Shown: positions 8,189-18,121, numbered from the stretch's first letter. The stretch is 64,000 nucleotides of DNA from Flammeovirga sp. EKP202 (GCF_014534745.1 NZ_JACVVP010000016.1:85780-149779); one strand, 5' to 3'. The notes: generated from the letters alone by a model not told the origin. Made by a program: numbers and translations.

Positions 8189-10750
8189 ATGAAAAAGGCT
8201 ACATTGCTGCTTCTATGTACTATAGCAAGTCTTTCGCTTTATGCACAGGAAGTAACTACTGTAATTAAAGGTACCGTAATTGAAAAAGATGTTGCTCAAC
8301 CTGTCATAGGTGCATCTATCGTAATCGAAGGTACAACTATTGGAACTACATCAGATTTCGATGGGAATTTCATTCTCAAAACCTCCAAATCTGGTGACGC
8401 CAACCTAATTATTTCCTTTATAGGATTACAATCTATCAAAAAGCAAATCTCATTAAATGGTAAAGAAACCGACCTTGGGCAAATGGAAATGGCTTCTGAT
8501 GCAATTGGATTAGCAGAAGTGGAAGTAGTAGCCTCTATTGCCGTCGACCGTAAAACTCCTGTAGCTGTTTCAACGATTAAGCCTGAGGCATTAGAAGAAA
8601 AATTAGGTTCACAAGAATTTCCAGAAATCTTAAAGTCAACACCTGGCGTTTATGCTACAAAAGCAGGTGGTGGGTACGGTGATAGTAGAATAAACCTAAG
8701 GGGTTTTTCTTCTGAAAATATAGCGGTAATGATCAATGGAGTACCAGTCAATGATATGGAAAATGGAGCGGTTTTCTGGTCAAATTGGGCTGGTTTAGCA
8801 GATGTTACAAGATCAATGCAAGTTCAAAGAGGATTAGGAGCATCAAAAGTTGCAGTACCGTCCGTTGGAGGTACAATTAATATTTTAACGAAGACAACAG
8901 ACGCTGAAAAAGGCGGAAATATTTTCTATGGTATCGGTAACAATGGATACAATAAAGTTGCTTTCACTGCTTCAACAGGTTTGACTGACAATGGTTGGGC
9001 AATTAGTATTTCAGGAGCAAGAACAGCAGGAAATGGTTTTGTAGATGGGACGCAATTCGAAGGATATTCTTACTTCGCTAACGTTTCAAAAGAGATCAAT
9101 AAAAGCCATCAACTTGCCTTTACAGTCTTTGGTGCACCACAGGTACACGGGCAAAGGAGAAATAAGATGTTGTTATCTGATTTTAAGGAATCAGGAAGAG
9201 GAATTGTCTACAATGGAGATTGGGGGTATCGAAATGGACAAGTAGCCAATGTAAGAGAAAACTTTTACCACAAACCTCAAATGTCATTGAACTGGTATTG
9301 GAATATCAACGAAAAAATGGACCTCGCTACCGTAATATATGCTTCTATCGGTAATGGAGGCGGATCTGGAGGTGCTGGTATTGATAAATTCTCACCTAAC
9401 ATCAATAACCCTTGGAGGAGAGATGGCGTGATTGACTTTGATCGTATTGTCGATGAAAATATCGCTAAAGGCCGAGAAGGTTCGGAAACTGTTTTATATA
9501 ACAGTGTCAATAATCATAAATGGTACGGCGGATTAGCCACACTTACTACCCAACTTTCAGAGCATATTAATTTTACTGGAGGCCTTGATATTAGATATTA
9601 TGAAGGAAATCATTATCGTGAATTAAGAGACCTTCTTGGAGGTCAATTTTATACAGACCCATCCGTTGGAGGTGCAGAAGCTGGAGCTGTCGGTGCTGAT
9701 CCTAGAGCTGTAAAGGTCGGTGATAAGATACAATATAATAACGATGGTAATGTTTGGTGGCAAAGTATAAATGCTCAAGCCGAATATTCTAAAGACGAAC
9801 TTTCTGCATTTTTATCTGGGTCTATTTCGAATCAATCCTTCAAAAGAATTGATTACTTCCAAAAACGACCTGAAAATCAAGAAACGGAATGGCAAAACTT
9901 CTTTGGTTTCAATATAAAAGGTGGAGCTAATTATAATCTAACTGATGTACATAACGTATTTTTCAATGCCGGTTATTTCTCTAGACAACCTTTCTTCAAT
10001 AGTGTTTTTCCAACATTTACCAATGATGTCAACGAAGGAGTTGTAAATGAAAAAGCACTCAGTTTTGAATTAGGTTATGGCTACAGAGGTAAATTAATAT
10101 CAGGTAATATTAATTTCTATCACACTACTTGGAAAGATAAATACTATAGAGCATCGGTTCCTGTTGGTGGTGTTTCTTTCTCTGCCAATATTCCTGGTAT
10201 CGACGCCGTACATATGGGTGTAGAAGTTGATTTTGTCATAAGACCAACCGATAAATTGAATATCACAGGTATGTTATCCGTAGGAGATTGGAAATGGGAT
10301 AAAGATGTATTAGGCGTCCCTATCTTAGATGACACACAACAAGTTGTAGGTGAAGTGAATGTATTTGCCAAAGGTATTCATGTTGGTGATGCTGCACAAA
10401 CTACAGCCGCTTTAGGTTTTAACTATAACATTATGGCGGGGTTAAAAGTAGGTGCAGACTGGAATATTTATGATCGTCTATTTGCAGATTTCAATGTTAC
10501 CCAAATTGATTCAGAAGAAAATAGACAAGATGCTTGGCAAGTCCCTACTTACAACCTATTTGATTTAAATGCGAGTTACAAATTCGGTATTGGTAGCCTT
10601 GATGCAACATTTTACGCAAAAGTAAACAATGTATTCAACATCAAATATGTTTCTGATGCCTTTGATGGTGCTTCTCGTGATTGGGACACTGCCCTAGTGT
10701 TTTATGGAGCAGGCACTACTTGGACAACTAGTATCAAATTAAACTTCTAG
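8189..10750 (+). CDS. TonB-dependent receptor, paralog of the upstream receptor
   Basis: The 853-residue protein follows the 843-residue receptor nearly residue for residue. It has a signal peptide (SLSLYAQ), a CarboxypepD_reg-like domain (about 26-103), a plug with RINLRGF, the MINGVPVNDMENGA motif and VPSVGGTINI, and a barrel ending in KLNF. The differences concentrate in the extracellular-loop parts of the barrel, for example around residues 320-345 and 480-510, where this copy has a small insertion rich in Gly and Ala. That pattern is what gene duplication followed by ligand diversification would give. A paralogous lipoprotein gene starts 18 bases after the stop. The function is import of an unknown ligand across the outer membrane. 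Confidence 0.93.
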   Translation: MKKATLLLLCTIASLSLYAQEVTTVIKGTVIEKDVAQPVIGASIVIEGTTIGTTSDFDGNFILKTSKSGDANLIISFIGLQSIKKQISLNGKETDLGQMEMASDAIGLAEVEVVASIAVDRKTPVAVSTIKPEALEEKLGSQEFPEILKSTPGVYATKAGGGYGDSRINLRGFSSENIAVMINGVPVNDMENGAVFWSNWAGLADVTRSMQVQRGLGASKVAVPSVGGTINILTKTTDAEKGGNIFYGIGNNGYNKVAFTASTGLTDNGWAISISGARTAGNGFVDGTQFEGYSYFANVSKEINKSHQLAFTVFGAPQVHGQRRNKMLLSDFKESGRGIVYNGDWGYRNGQVANVRENFYHKPQMSLNWYWNINEKMDLATVIYASIGNGGGSGGAGIDKFSPNINNPWRRDGVIDFDRIVDENIAKGREGSETVLYNSVNNHKWYGGLATLTTQLSEHINFTGGLDIRYYEGNHYRELRDLLGGQFYTDPSVGGAEAGAVGADPRAVKVGDKIQYNNDGNVWWQSINAQAEYSKDELSAFLSGSISNQSFKRIDYFQKRPENQETEWQNFFGFNIKGGANYNLTDVHNVFFNAGYFSRQPFFNSVFPTFTNDVNEGVVNEKALSFELGYGYRGKLISGNINFYHTTWKDKYYRASVPVGGVSFSANIPGIDAVHMGVEVDFVIRPTDKLNITGMLSVGDWKWDKDVLGVPILDDTQQVVGEVNVFAKGIHVGDAAQTTAALGFNYNIMAGLKVGADWNIYDRLFADFNVTQIDSEENRQDAWQVPTYNLFDLNASYKFGIGSLDATFYAKVNNVFNIKYVSDAFDGASRDWDTALVFYGAGTTWTTSIKLNF

Positions 10751-10768
10751 TCATTTATACTCAAGATT

Positions 10769-11905
10769 ATGAAAAGCATTTACAAATATATTGGGATAAG
10801 CTTAGCCTTGATATCAATCAATGCTTGTGATCCTTTAAAAGATATCAATGATCAAATTGTTGACGGAAGGCCGTCTAGTAATACAGATTATACACTTGTC
10901 GAGGACGATTACGATTTATCATGTAGTGAGGCTGTACAACGATTTAAAAGTTTCAGTAATGATGTACCACCTGATAATGACACATGTGGAGTGGCTCAAA
11001 TTTTGAATCAAAAATTCCTAGGTGTCGAAGGTGATATTCTTAATGCAACGTATGACTTTTATAACCCTCTTTACAAGGGAACAACGGTACAGTATACAGC
11101 CACACAAGCAGATTATGATCGCTTCGGTAATTTCAATAATCTCAACCTCACGCAATCCATTATAGTTTGTGACTCTGTCTTTACACTTACATCAGGAAAA
11201 CAAGCTGTTAAAACAGATATAGTTGCACTTACTGCTAATTATTACGATGGTAGAAATACAGCAAATGACACTTTAATTGAATATGTCTCTTTCGGAAGTC
11301 CTATATGGCATCAGATTTATGTCTTGCAAACCAATGATTATCAATTGATGGATCAGGCCACTAATCCAAATTATTTCACGAGCAAGAGTACAGCTATTGA
11401 TCGAATTCCGGTGTGGTTAAAACTATACAGTGATCCATTTGCAAGTGCAGGAGACACAAGAATTATCCAATATATCGTTAGAGAGTTTGACGACGATAAT
11501 AATGCTCAGTACAAAGATTACCTCGCTCAGTTTGATTACAATGGAGCAGAATGGGAGAATATCACTGATACTTCTCCTCAAACTTCGGCATTTAAATGGT
11601 CTGCTGAGACTTCTGATTGGGCAATATCACCTGTATATACTTTTATCAGACAGCCTGATGATACCGAACCTACTGATGGGAAAACGTATACACTTCAAGC
11701 TTCTGATTATACTTCAGTAGGTGAATCATTCCCTAACTTTGATACTAGAAATAATTCCCAAGAAGATATTGACAGAAAAATCGGTACTATTCTGAATTCT
11801 CAATCTGAAATAACTATAGAGGAAAATGATAATATCAAAGTTATCTATGCAGTCTACCCTGCTGGCAGTGCACCTACAGAGGGAGTATATAAAGCTACAC
11901 TTTAA
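10769..11905 (+). CDS. Lipoprotein partner of the second TonB-dependent receptor
   Basis: The 378-residue lipoprotein has lipobox SINAC (Cys20) followed by DPLKDIND, which matches the DPYKDLND start of the 477-residue lipoprotein after the first receptor. The same repeat pattern is visible, most clearly in the C-terminal module (YTLQASDYTSVGESFPNFD, then KIGTILNSQ, then IKVIYAVYPAG), but the protein is about 100 residues shorter and one module is reduced. It is translated 18 bases behind the receptor gene. Its function is unknown; it probably acts with the receptor on the cell surface. The shared start and gene order show that the receptor and lipoprotein were duplicated as a unit. Confidence 0.72.
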   Translation: MKSIYKYIGISLALISINACDPLKDINDQIVDGRPSSNTDYTLVEDDYDLSCSEAVQRFKSFSNDVPPDNDTCGVAQILNQKFLGVEGDILNATYDFYNPLYKGTTVQYTATQADYDRFGNFNNLNLTQSIIVCDSVFTLTSGKQAVKTDIVALTANYYDGRNTANDTLIEYVSFGSPIWHQIYVLQTNDYQLMDQATNPNYFTSKSTAIDRIPVWLKLYSDPFASAGDTRIIQYIVREFDDDNNAQYKDYLAQFDYNGAEWENITDTSPQTSAFKWSAETSDWAISPVYTFIRQPDDTEPTDGKTYTLQASDYTSVGESFPNFDTRNNSQEDIDRKIGTILNSQSEITIEENDNIKVIYAVYPAGSAPTEGVYKATL

Positions 11906-12006
11906 TTGATAAAAGACATTCATAAGAATTATGCTCAAAAAACTATAAATGAGCACTTTAAATAATAGATAATTTTATCGCAGTTTCATTTTCGCAACTT
12001 TATTTT

Positions 12007-12048
12007 AAAAGTCATCTTCACTAAAAAATGGAGATGACTTTTCTTTTC
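12007..12048 (+). terminator. Rho-independent terminator of the second receptor-lipoprotein pair
   Basis: AAAGTCATCTTCA pairs with TGGAGATGACTTT (one G-T pair) and TTCTTTTC follows. It lies about 100 bases after the lipoprotein stop codon. Confidence 0.8.
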
Positions 12049-12158
12049 TCAGTTTACTGTTATAATATTTGATTATGTTTATCATTAAAAGTATAAATAA
12101 AAACTAATGATTTATTTTCTTCATATTTGCGATGTAACCATTTAAAAACCTATTGCAT

Positions 12159-13568
12159 ATGAGTACATTAGAATTAGTTAGTAGAACAGAAGAAAAGAAA
12201 GTTAAAGTACCTGTAAAAATTGCTGTTGCTGAAGGAGATAGCATCGGTCCTGAGATCATGAGAGCCACTTTGAACATCTTAAATGAGGCAGGTGCTGAAG
12301 TAGAACCAGAGTTTATTGAACTCGGTGAAAAAGCATATTTAGCAGGAAAAACATCAGGTATCGACGAAGATGCTTGGGATATCATCAAGAATAACAAAAT
12401 CATCCTAAAGGCTCCTATTACAACACCACAAGGAAAAGGATACAAGAGCTTAAATCTTACTCTAAGAAAAACATTGGGTTTATTTGCCAATGTCAGGCCT
12501 GTAGAAGCCTACTCTCCTTTTGTTCCTACTCACTTCCCAAAAATGGATGTGGTTATCATAAGAGAAAACGAAGAAAACTTATATGCAGGAATCGAACACA
12601 GACAAACCCAAGATGTATATCAATGCTTAAAACTAATTACTAGACCGGGTTGTGAAAGAACCATCAGATACGCTTTTGAGTACGCAAAAGTTTACAATCG
12701 AAAGAAGGTAACATGCATGGTTAAAGATAATATCATGAAAATTACCGATGGATTATTCCATAAAGTATTTGATAAAATCGCTCAAGAGTATCCTGAAATT
12801 AAAAACGAAGTACAGATTATTGATATTGGTTCTGCCAAACTTGCGGCTCAACCAGAAGATTATGATGTAATGTTTGAAGCAATTCATGGTTCTGCCCCAG
12901 ATATAGCCGGTAAAAACATCGCCAATCCTTCAGGACTTTTAAATGCTGCTATCTCAATGCTCGCTCACATTGGACAAGCTGAAATTGGAGACAAGATCAA
13001 AAATGCTTGGTTATGTACGATCGAACAGGGTTATCATACTGCTGATATCTATAGAGAAGGCGTCAGTAGAAAGAAGGTAGGCACCGAAGAGTTTACAAAT
13101 ATCATTATTTCAAATCTTGAACGCATACCTAACCTTCTCCAAAAAAGTTTTAGTAGCTCGGGAAACAGAATAATAAATATTCCTGACTATATCAGAAAAG
13201 AGCAGAAAAAGGAATTGGTGGGTGTTGATGTATTTTTAGATTGGAAAGAAGCTGATCCTGATAAGCTTGGCAGTGTACTATCAAGACTTGACATCTATCA
13301 ACTAAAGCTAAAAATGATTACAAATAGAGGTGTAAAAGTTTATCCAGAAGGATTAAGCGAAACGTATTGCACTGACCATTGGAGATGTAGGTTTGTGAGT
13401 AAAAGTGCCATTATCAATAAAGATGAGCCTGATTATAAGGCCATTGAATTTGAACATATCTTGGCTTTACAATCCGTATTACATCATCTAGGTTACGATG
13501 TTATTAAAACTGAGAATCTTTATGAGTTTGAAGGTCATAGAGGTTTCTCTTTAGGCCAAGGCGAGTAA
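12159..13568 (+). CDS. icd: NADP-dependent isocitrate dehydrogenase (long Bacteroidota/Rickettsia type)
   Basis: The 469-residue enzyme oxidises isocitrate to 2-oxoglutarate in the TCA cycle. The N-terminal part shows the beta-decarboxylating dehydrogenase fold: AVAEGDSIGPEIM, KAPITTPQGKGYKSLNLTLRK for substrate binding, RENEENLYAGIEH, and the metal-binding region with the EAIHGSAPDIAGKNIANP nucleotide motif. A C-terminal extension of about 130 residues after TADIY is typical of this longer subtype. A TTG at 12153 is in frame, but the ATG at 12159 gives the usual start MSTLELV. CATATTTG, one base from the -7 consensus, lies upstream. Aconitase B is encoded nearby on the other strand, so consecutive TCA steps are neighbours. 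Confidence 0.93.
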   Translation: MSTLELVSRTEEKKVKVPVKIAVAEGDSIGPEIMRATLNILNEAGAEVEPEFIELGEKAYLAGKTSGIDEDAWDIIKNNKIILKAPITTPQGKGYKSLNLTLRKTLGLFANVRPVEAYSPFVPTHFPKMDVVIIRENEENLYAGIEHRQTQDVYQCLKLITRPGCERTIRYAFEYAKVYNRKKVTCMVKDNIMKITDGLFHKVFDKIAQEYPEIKNEVQIIDIGSAKLAAQPEDYDVMFEAIHGSAPDIAGKNIANPSGLLNAAISMLAHIGQAEIGDKIKNAWLCTIEQGYHTADIYREGVSRKKVGTEEFTNIIISNLERIPNLLQKSFSSSGNRIINIPDYIRKEQKKELVGVDVFLDWKEADPDKLGSVLSRLDIYQLKLKMITNRGVKVYPEGLSETYCTDHWRCRFVSKSAIINKDEPDYKAIEFEHILALQSVLHHLGYDVIKTENLYEFEGHRGFSLGQGE

Positions 13569-13570
13569 GC

Positions 13571-13621
13571 AAAAATAAACCCACTGAACGTGTATATCAT
13601 ACTGCATTCAGTGGGTATTTT
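13571..13621. terminator. Terminator between converging icd and esterase genes
   Basis: AAACCCACTGAA pairs with TTCAGTGGGTATTTTT. A-rich and T-rich flanks on the two sides allow use from both strands. Confidence 0.8.
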
Positions 13622-13653
13622 TATGGTAAATAACCAAAAAATTATAGTTTCAC

Positions 13654-14646
13654 TTATTCAACAATTAGGTTTTGATGTTCTACCATAAAATTAAAGGCTA
13701 ATTCCTCTAATGTCATTCCATTTACAATTGCACCCCATGGACCATGACCTCTCCCTTCAATACCATAAAAAGAATAATTCGATTTCCTGTTAAATAATTC
13801 TTCTCTCAAAGCGATTCCTTCTGCATAGTCTACTGTTGTATCTTCCATACCGTGTACAATAAGAAAAGAAGGAAGTGAAGTTGTTTCAAAACGATTCACC
13901 TCTTTTACTTGATTAAGCATATCAACGCCTAATTTACTTCCCCAAAAATCAAGTATTGTTTTAATTGAATAATTGTCATTTTGATTTATAGAAGAAATAG
14001 TTGGGTCAACAGTATCTGAAATTTCTTTATTATAATCTTCTTGATTTGTCACGCCTAAACTTGTCGCTATAATTGCACCAGCTGATCCTCCTCCAACAGT
14101 TATATATTCTGTATTGATACCATACTTTGATGAATTACTAACAACCCATCTTAATGCCGCTTTTGCATCCCTATGGGCCGGATAAAGAGACAAAGCTGCA
14201 TTTTGCTCGGCTGTTTCTAAATTTGTTTGTACATAGTCGATCCATTCTTGTGGTACAGTTCCGATATCACCCCTTAACCTGTAATTGATAGAAAAAGCCA
14301 CCCATCCCCTTTTGGCGTAAAATTGAGCTAGATTGACAATATTTATATCTTCTTTTGAACCTCCAATAAATCCACCTCCGTGAATTAATACTACAGCAGG
14401 TCGATTGGTTACAGTGTTTTGAGGTTCATAAATATCTAATTTCAAATCAATCGCTTCAGAGGCAGTAGAATTAATAAATTGATGACTCAAACCTTGAGCA
14501 TATACTACATTTTCTGTGACTATTACATTATAATTTTCAGTCAGCTTTACCGTTGGGGCTAATTGAGTATCTATAGGTTGAATCTTTTCTTCCTCTGAAG
14601 TACAACTATAGAATAAGATGATAAAGAGTAATAAATACTTTCTCAT
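13654..14646 (-). CDS. Alpha/beta-hydrolase lipoprotein (esterase/lipase, Aes-like)
   Basis: The 330-residue lipoprotein has a short signal peptide with lipobox LFYSC (Cys15). The catalytic domain shows the oxyanion motif HGGG (residues 89-92), nucleophile Ser188 in GGGSAGA, a probable acid at Asp269 or Asp273 in HGMEDTTVDYAEG, and His301 in GRGHGPWG. This arrangement is that of the hormone-sensitive-lipase/BD-FAE-like carboxylesterases, which hydrolyse short-chain or sugar-ester bonds. The mature protein would be anchored to a membrane, possibly at the cell surface. It is monocistronic between icd and acnB, and its substrate is not known. Confidence 0.85.
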   Translation of the reverse strand: MRKYLLLFIILFYSCTSEEEKIQPIDTQLAPTVKLTENYNVIVTENVVYAQGLSHQFINSTASEAIDLKLDIYEPQNTVTNRPAVVLIHGGGFIGGSKEDINIVNLAQFYAKRGWVAFSINYRLRGDIGTVPQEWIDYVQTNLETAEQNAALSLYPAHRDAKAALRWVVSNSSKYGINTEYITVGGGSAGAIIATSLGVTNQEDYNKEISDTVDPTISSINQNDNYSIKTILDFWGSKLGVDMLNQVKEVNRFETTSLPSFLIVHGMEDTTVDYAEGIALREELFNRKSNYSFYGIEGRGHGPWGAIVNGMTLEELAFNFMVEHQNLIVE

Positions 14647-14758
14647 TGTTGTTTGCTTTATAAATAATCAAAAGGGCAAAGCTAAGCGTTTTTCATTACT
14701 CTAATATTAATTTTTGAAATTATTCTAAGTAGTCATATAAACAAATAGAAGTTCTTGA

Positions 14759-14810
14759 ATAAAAAAATCTCGATGAGGTATCTATTTAAAGATATCCCAC
14801 CGAGATTTAT
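14759..14810 (-). terminator. Rho-independent terminator of acnB
   Basis: Read on the minus strand, AAATCTCGGTGGGATATC pairs with GATACCTCATCGAGATTT with a few wobbles and one mismatch, and a T-run follows. Confidence 0.8.
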
Positions 14811-14877
14811 ATTCTTATTTGTATCAAAAGTACTTTGTATACTCAAAGCATCTTTCGAATTACAAAATCAATTCTAA

Positions 14878-17658
14878 TTAAGAATTAACTAAAAGCTTAG
14901 ATGATGGCTTGAACTTCGTTAAGTTGATGCCTTTTACTGCTGCTTGGTACTCGACTAAATCAGGAGTTCTACCTAAAATAGTTGAAAGTACTACTACAGG
15001 AGTAGATGATAATAATGACTCACCTTTCTTCTCAGAAGAATCTTTTACAACTCTACCTTGGAATAAACGAGTTGAAGTTGCCATTACAGTATCACCTGGC
15101 TCAGCTTTCTCTTGGTTACCCATACAAAGGTTACAACCAGGACGCTCTAAGTATAACATGTTCTCATACTTCGTACGAGCAGCACCTTTTGGAGCATCAT
15201 CATCGAATTCAAAACCAGAGTACTTTTGAAGCACTTCCCAATCTCCTTCTTCTTTTAACTCATCTACAATGTTGTATGTAGGAGGAGCTACTACTAGAGG
15301 AGCTTTGAATTCAACTTTACCATGTAACTCTTCAATGTTTTTCAACATTTGAGCAAGAATCTTCATGTCACCTTTGTGAACCATACATGATCCAATGAAA
15401 CCTAAATCAACTTGTCTGTCTCCACCGTAGTAAGAAAGAGGTCTGATTGTATCGTGTGTATAACGCTTCGATACGTCTTCGTTGTATACATCTGGATCGG
15501 CAATCATTGGTTCAACGATCTCATCCAAGTCAACTACTACTTCAGCAAAGTACTTCGCGTCAGCGTCTGGAGTCAATGGAGGTTTAGCACCTGACTTCAC
15601 CTCTTCGATTCTTGTATTTGCCTTATCGATCAAGCCTTGAAGCACTCCTTTTTCATTGTCCATACCCTTCTCAATCATGATCTGGATTCTAGACTTAGCG
15701 ATTTCTAATGACTCTACTAATGTTTCATCTTCAGAAATACAGATAGATGCTTTCGCTTTCATTTCTGCAGTCCAGTCAGTGAAAGTAAACGCTTGGTCAG
15801 CTGTCAAAGTACCAATGTGTACCTCAATTACTCTACCTTGGAATACGTTGTCACCACCGAATTGCTTCAACATTTGTTGTTGTGTTGCATGAACTACATC
15901 ACGGAAGTCCATATAAGGCTTCATATCACCTTTGAAAGTCACTTTTACTGACTCAGGAATTGGCATAGTTGCCTCACCTGTTGCCAATGCTAATGCTACT
16001 GTACCTGAGTCAGCACCAAAAGCAACACCTTTTGACATTCTTGTATGAGAGTCACCACCGATGATGATATCCCAATCAGAAACAGTGATGTCATTCAATA
16101 CTTTATGAATAACGTCAGTCATTGAGTGGTAAACGTGTTTAGGGTCACGAGCAGTAATCAAACCGAAGTCGTTCATGAATTTCATCAACTTAGGAATGTT
16201 CGCTTGTGCTTTCTTATCCCAAACAGAGGCAGTGTGACATCCTGATTGATAAGCACCATCAACAATTGGAGAAATAACTGTAGCAGCCATTGACTCTAAT
16301 TCTTGAGAAGTCATCAAACCAGTAGTATCTTGAGAACCAACGATGTTTACTTCTACACGAACGTCTGAACCTGAGTGTAAAGTAACACCTGGAGTAGTTC
16401 CTACTGCATTTTTATTAAAGATTTTTTCAACCGCAGTTAAACCTTGACCATCAACTGAGATTTCTTTTGATGGAGCAAATACTACTGGAGCCTCAACTCC
16501 TAAAGTCTTCGCTGCGAATGATTGTAATTTCTTACCGAATACAACAGCATAAGAACCACCTGCTTTGATAAACTCAACTTTTTGTGGAGTTAATGAAGCT
16601 GAGATGTCGATTAATTCTTGATCTCCGTTGTATAATTTTTTAGTCTTAGTGTTGATTGTTAGCACCGTACCAGTTTCTACTGAGTAAGTTTGCTCTAATA
16701 CAGGCTCACCATCAGCGTCTAAAACTGTTTTACCGTCAGCATCTTTTTGCTTCACCCAGTTTTGAAGGTCAATACCAATACCACCTGTTACTCCTACTGT
16801 AGTTAAGAAGATTGGTGAAATACCGTTTGTACCAGCAATAATTGGAGCGATGTTTACAAATGGAACGTATGGGCTACCAGGGATACCTGTCCATAATGCC
16901 ACGTTGTTTACACCAGACATTCTTGAAGAACCTACACCCATAGTACCTTTCTCAGCGATTAACATCACTCTCTTGTCAGGGTGCTCTTCTTTTAATGCTT
17001 TTAATGCTGCTTGTTGCTCTTTGTCGTGTTCGAAGATACATTGTCCGTGTAATTCACGGTCTGATCTTGAGTGAGCGTCAGCACCAGGAGAAAGTAAATC
17101 TGTAGAGATATCTCCCGTTCCAGCAATAAATGTTACGATTTTGATTTCCTCATCAACTTCAGGAAGTTTTGTGAAGAATTCAGCTTGTGCATAGCTTTCT
17201 AAAATATCTTTAGCGATAGCGTTACCTTCTTTGAAAGCAACCTCTATACGCTCCATATCCGCTTCATATAAGAAAACTTGTGTTTTCAATACTTTTGAAG
17301 CCTCCTCTGCAATTTTAGCATCAGCACCTAAAGCAAGGTCTAAAAGTACTTCGATAGAAGGACCACCTTTCATGTGTGACAATTGCTCAAATGCAAACTC
17401 AGAAGAAATCTCAGCTACAGCAACTTCTCCAAGAATAATCTCTTTTAAAAACTTCGCTTTTACACCTGCTGCACTTGTAGTACCAGGTAATGTGTTGTAA
17501 ATAAAAAAGTTAAGTGAATCTTCACGGTATTCGTTACCAGTGTCTTTGATTTGTTCAATTACTTCTGAAAGTAATTCTGCGTCATCGATCGGTTTCGGGT
17601 GAAGTCCTTGCGCTTTTCTCTCTTCAATTTCCTTGAGGTATTCGTTATATCTGCTCAT
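14878..17658 (-). CDS. acnB: Bifunctional aconitate hydratase 2 / 2-methylisocitrate dehydratase
   Basis: The 926-residue enzyme interconverts citrate and isocitrate through cis-aconitate using a [4Fe-4S] cluster. The N-terminal HEAT-like domain specific to AcnB (about 1-160) precedes a swivel domain (about 165-380) and the catalytic core. Cluster ligands appear as Cys758 (GSCMVHKGD) and Cys842/Cys845 (PGCNLCMGNQ); the IGGDSHTRMSKG substrate motif is also present. It is about 60 residues longer than E. coli AcnB. Part of the excess lies in the swivel domain (an Asp/Gly-rich segment near DADGKTVLDADGEPVLEQ) and part between the cluster cysteines. An exact TAnnTTTG element about 120 bases upstream marks a likely own promoter. 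It is monocistronic. Confidence 0.96.
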   Translation of the reverse strand: MSRYNEYLKEIEERKAQGLHPKPIDDAELLSEVIEQIKDTGNEYREDSLNFFIYNTLPGTTSAAGVKAKFLKEIILGEVAVAEISSEFAFEQLSHMKGGPSIEVLLDLALGADAKIAEEASKVLKTQVFLYEADMERIEVAFKEGNAIAKDILESYAQAEFFTKLPEVDEEIKIVTFIAGTGDISTDLLSPGADAHSRSDRELHGQCIFEHDKEQQAALKALKEEHPDKRVMLIAEKGTMGVGSSRMSGVNNVALWTGIPGSPYVPFVNIAPIIAGTNGISPIFLTTVGVTGGIGIDLQNWVKQKDADGKTVLDADGEPVLEQTYSVETGTVLTINTKTKKLYNGDQELIDISASLTPQKVEFIKAGGSYAVVFGKKLQSFAAKTLGVEAPVVFAPSKEISVDGQGLTAVEKIFNKNAVGTTPGVTLHSGSDVRVEVNIVGSQDTTGLMTSQELESMAATVISPIVDGAYQSGCHTASVWDKKAQANIPKLMKFMNDFGLITARDPKHVYHSMTDVIHKVLNDITVSDWDIIIGGDSHTRMSKGVAFGADSGTVALALATGEATMPIPESVKVTFKGDMKPYMDFRDVVHATQQQMLKQFGGDNVFQGRVIEVHIGTLTADQAFTFTDWTAEMKAKASICISEDETLVESLEIAKSRIQIMIEKGMDNEKGVLQGLIDKANTRIEEVKSGAKPPLTPDADAKYFAEVVVDLDEIVEPMIADPDVYNEDVSKRYTHDTIRPLSYYGGDRQVDLGFIGSCMVHKGDMKILAQMLKNIEELHGKVEFKAPLVVAPPTYNIVDELKEEGDWEVLQKYSGFEFDDDAPKGAARTKYENMLYLERPGCNLCMGNQEKAEPGDTVMATSTRLFQGRVVKDSSEKKGESLLSSTPVVVLSTILGRTPDLVEYQAAVKGINLTKFKPSSKLLVNS

Positions 17659-18120
17659 AAAAATTCTCTTTGTGGTGTAAAAGGTAGTTTATAAGTTTGT
17701 TTTATGTAAATTAGTAAAATATGTATATTACTGATTACTCGTTAGATAAATAAAATTATCTGTTTTTTCGCAGTGCAAATTTACAAATAAAATTTAATAT
17801 TTATCCCCTAACCTAGTATAATCGGATATCATACCACTTAATATCCAACTCTATTTTTAGAATTTAAACCAAAATCGTATTAATAAATTATTACAATTTT
17901 GAAGCAATATTCATTTATAAAGAACTTACGTGAATTGAATTAATGGTTGAAACTAAACGTTAATCAAATTTGAAGAAAGTTCTTTATTAAGTATTACTAC
18001 GTAAATTTACGTAAAAAATCTATCAATTCAAACCAAATACAGAAGTGTATTACATATCTTACACCTATCCATTGATTCTGATTCAAATTTAGTAATAAAC
18101 TCTTTTAATTTTTATTAAAA
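17659..18120. other. Intergenic region between acnB and rlmD with inverted repeats
   Basis: About 460 bases without a gene. They contain the acnB promoter element, an 11-bp inverted repeat ATAAAGAACTT (17917-17927) / AAGTTCTTTAT (17977-17987), and a perfect 16-bp palindrome TACGTAAATTTACGTA (17998-18013). These could be operator sites or the worn remains of a small repeat element. Confidence 0.45.
17776..17783 (-). promoter_or_regulatory. -7 promoter element of acnB
   Basis: On the minus strand TAAATTTG matches TAnnTTTG exactly. Transcription would start near 17768, leaving a leader of about 110 bases. Confidence 0.5.
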
Positions 18121-18121
18121 A

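Noticed and set aside
12153..12158. TTG start for isocitrate dehydrogenase six bases upstream of ATG
   Set aside because: ATG at 12159 gives the normal N-terminus and a two-residue extension from TTG has no support.
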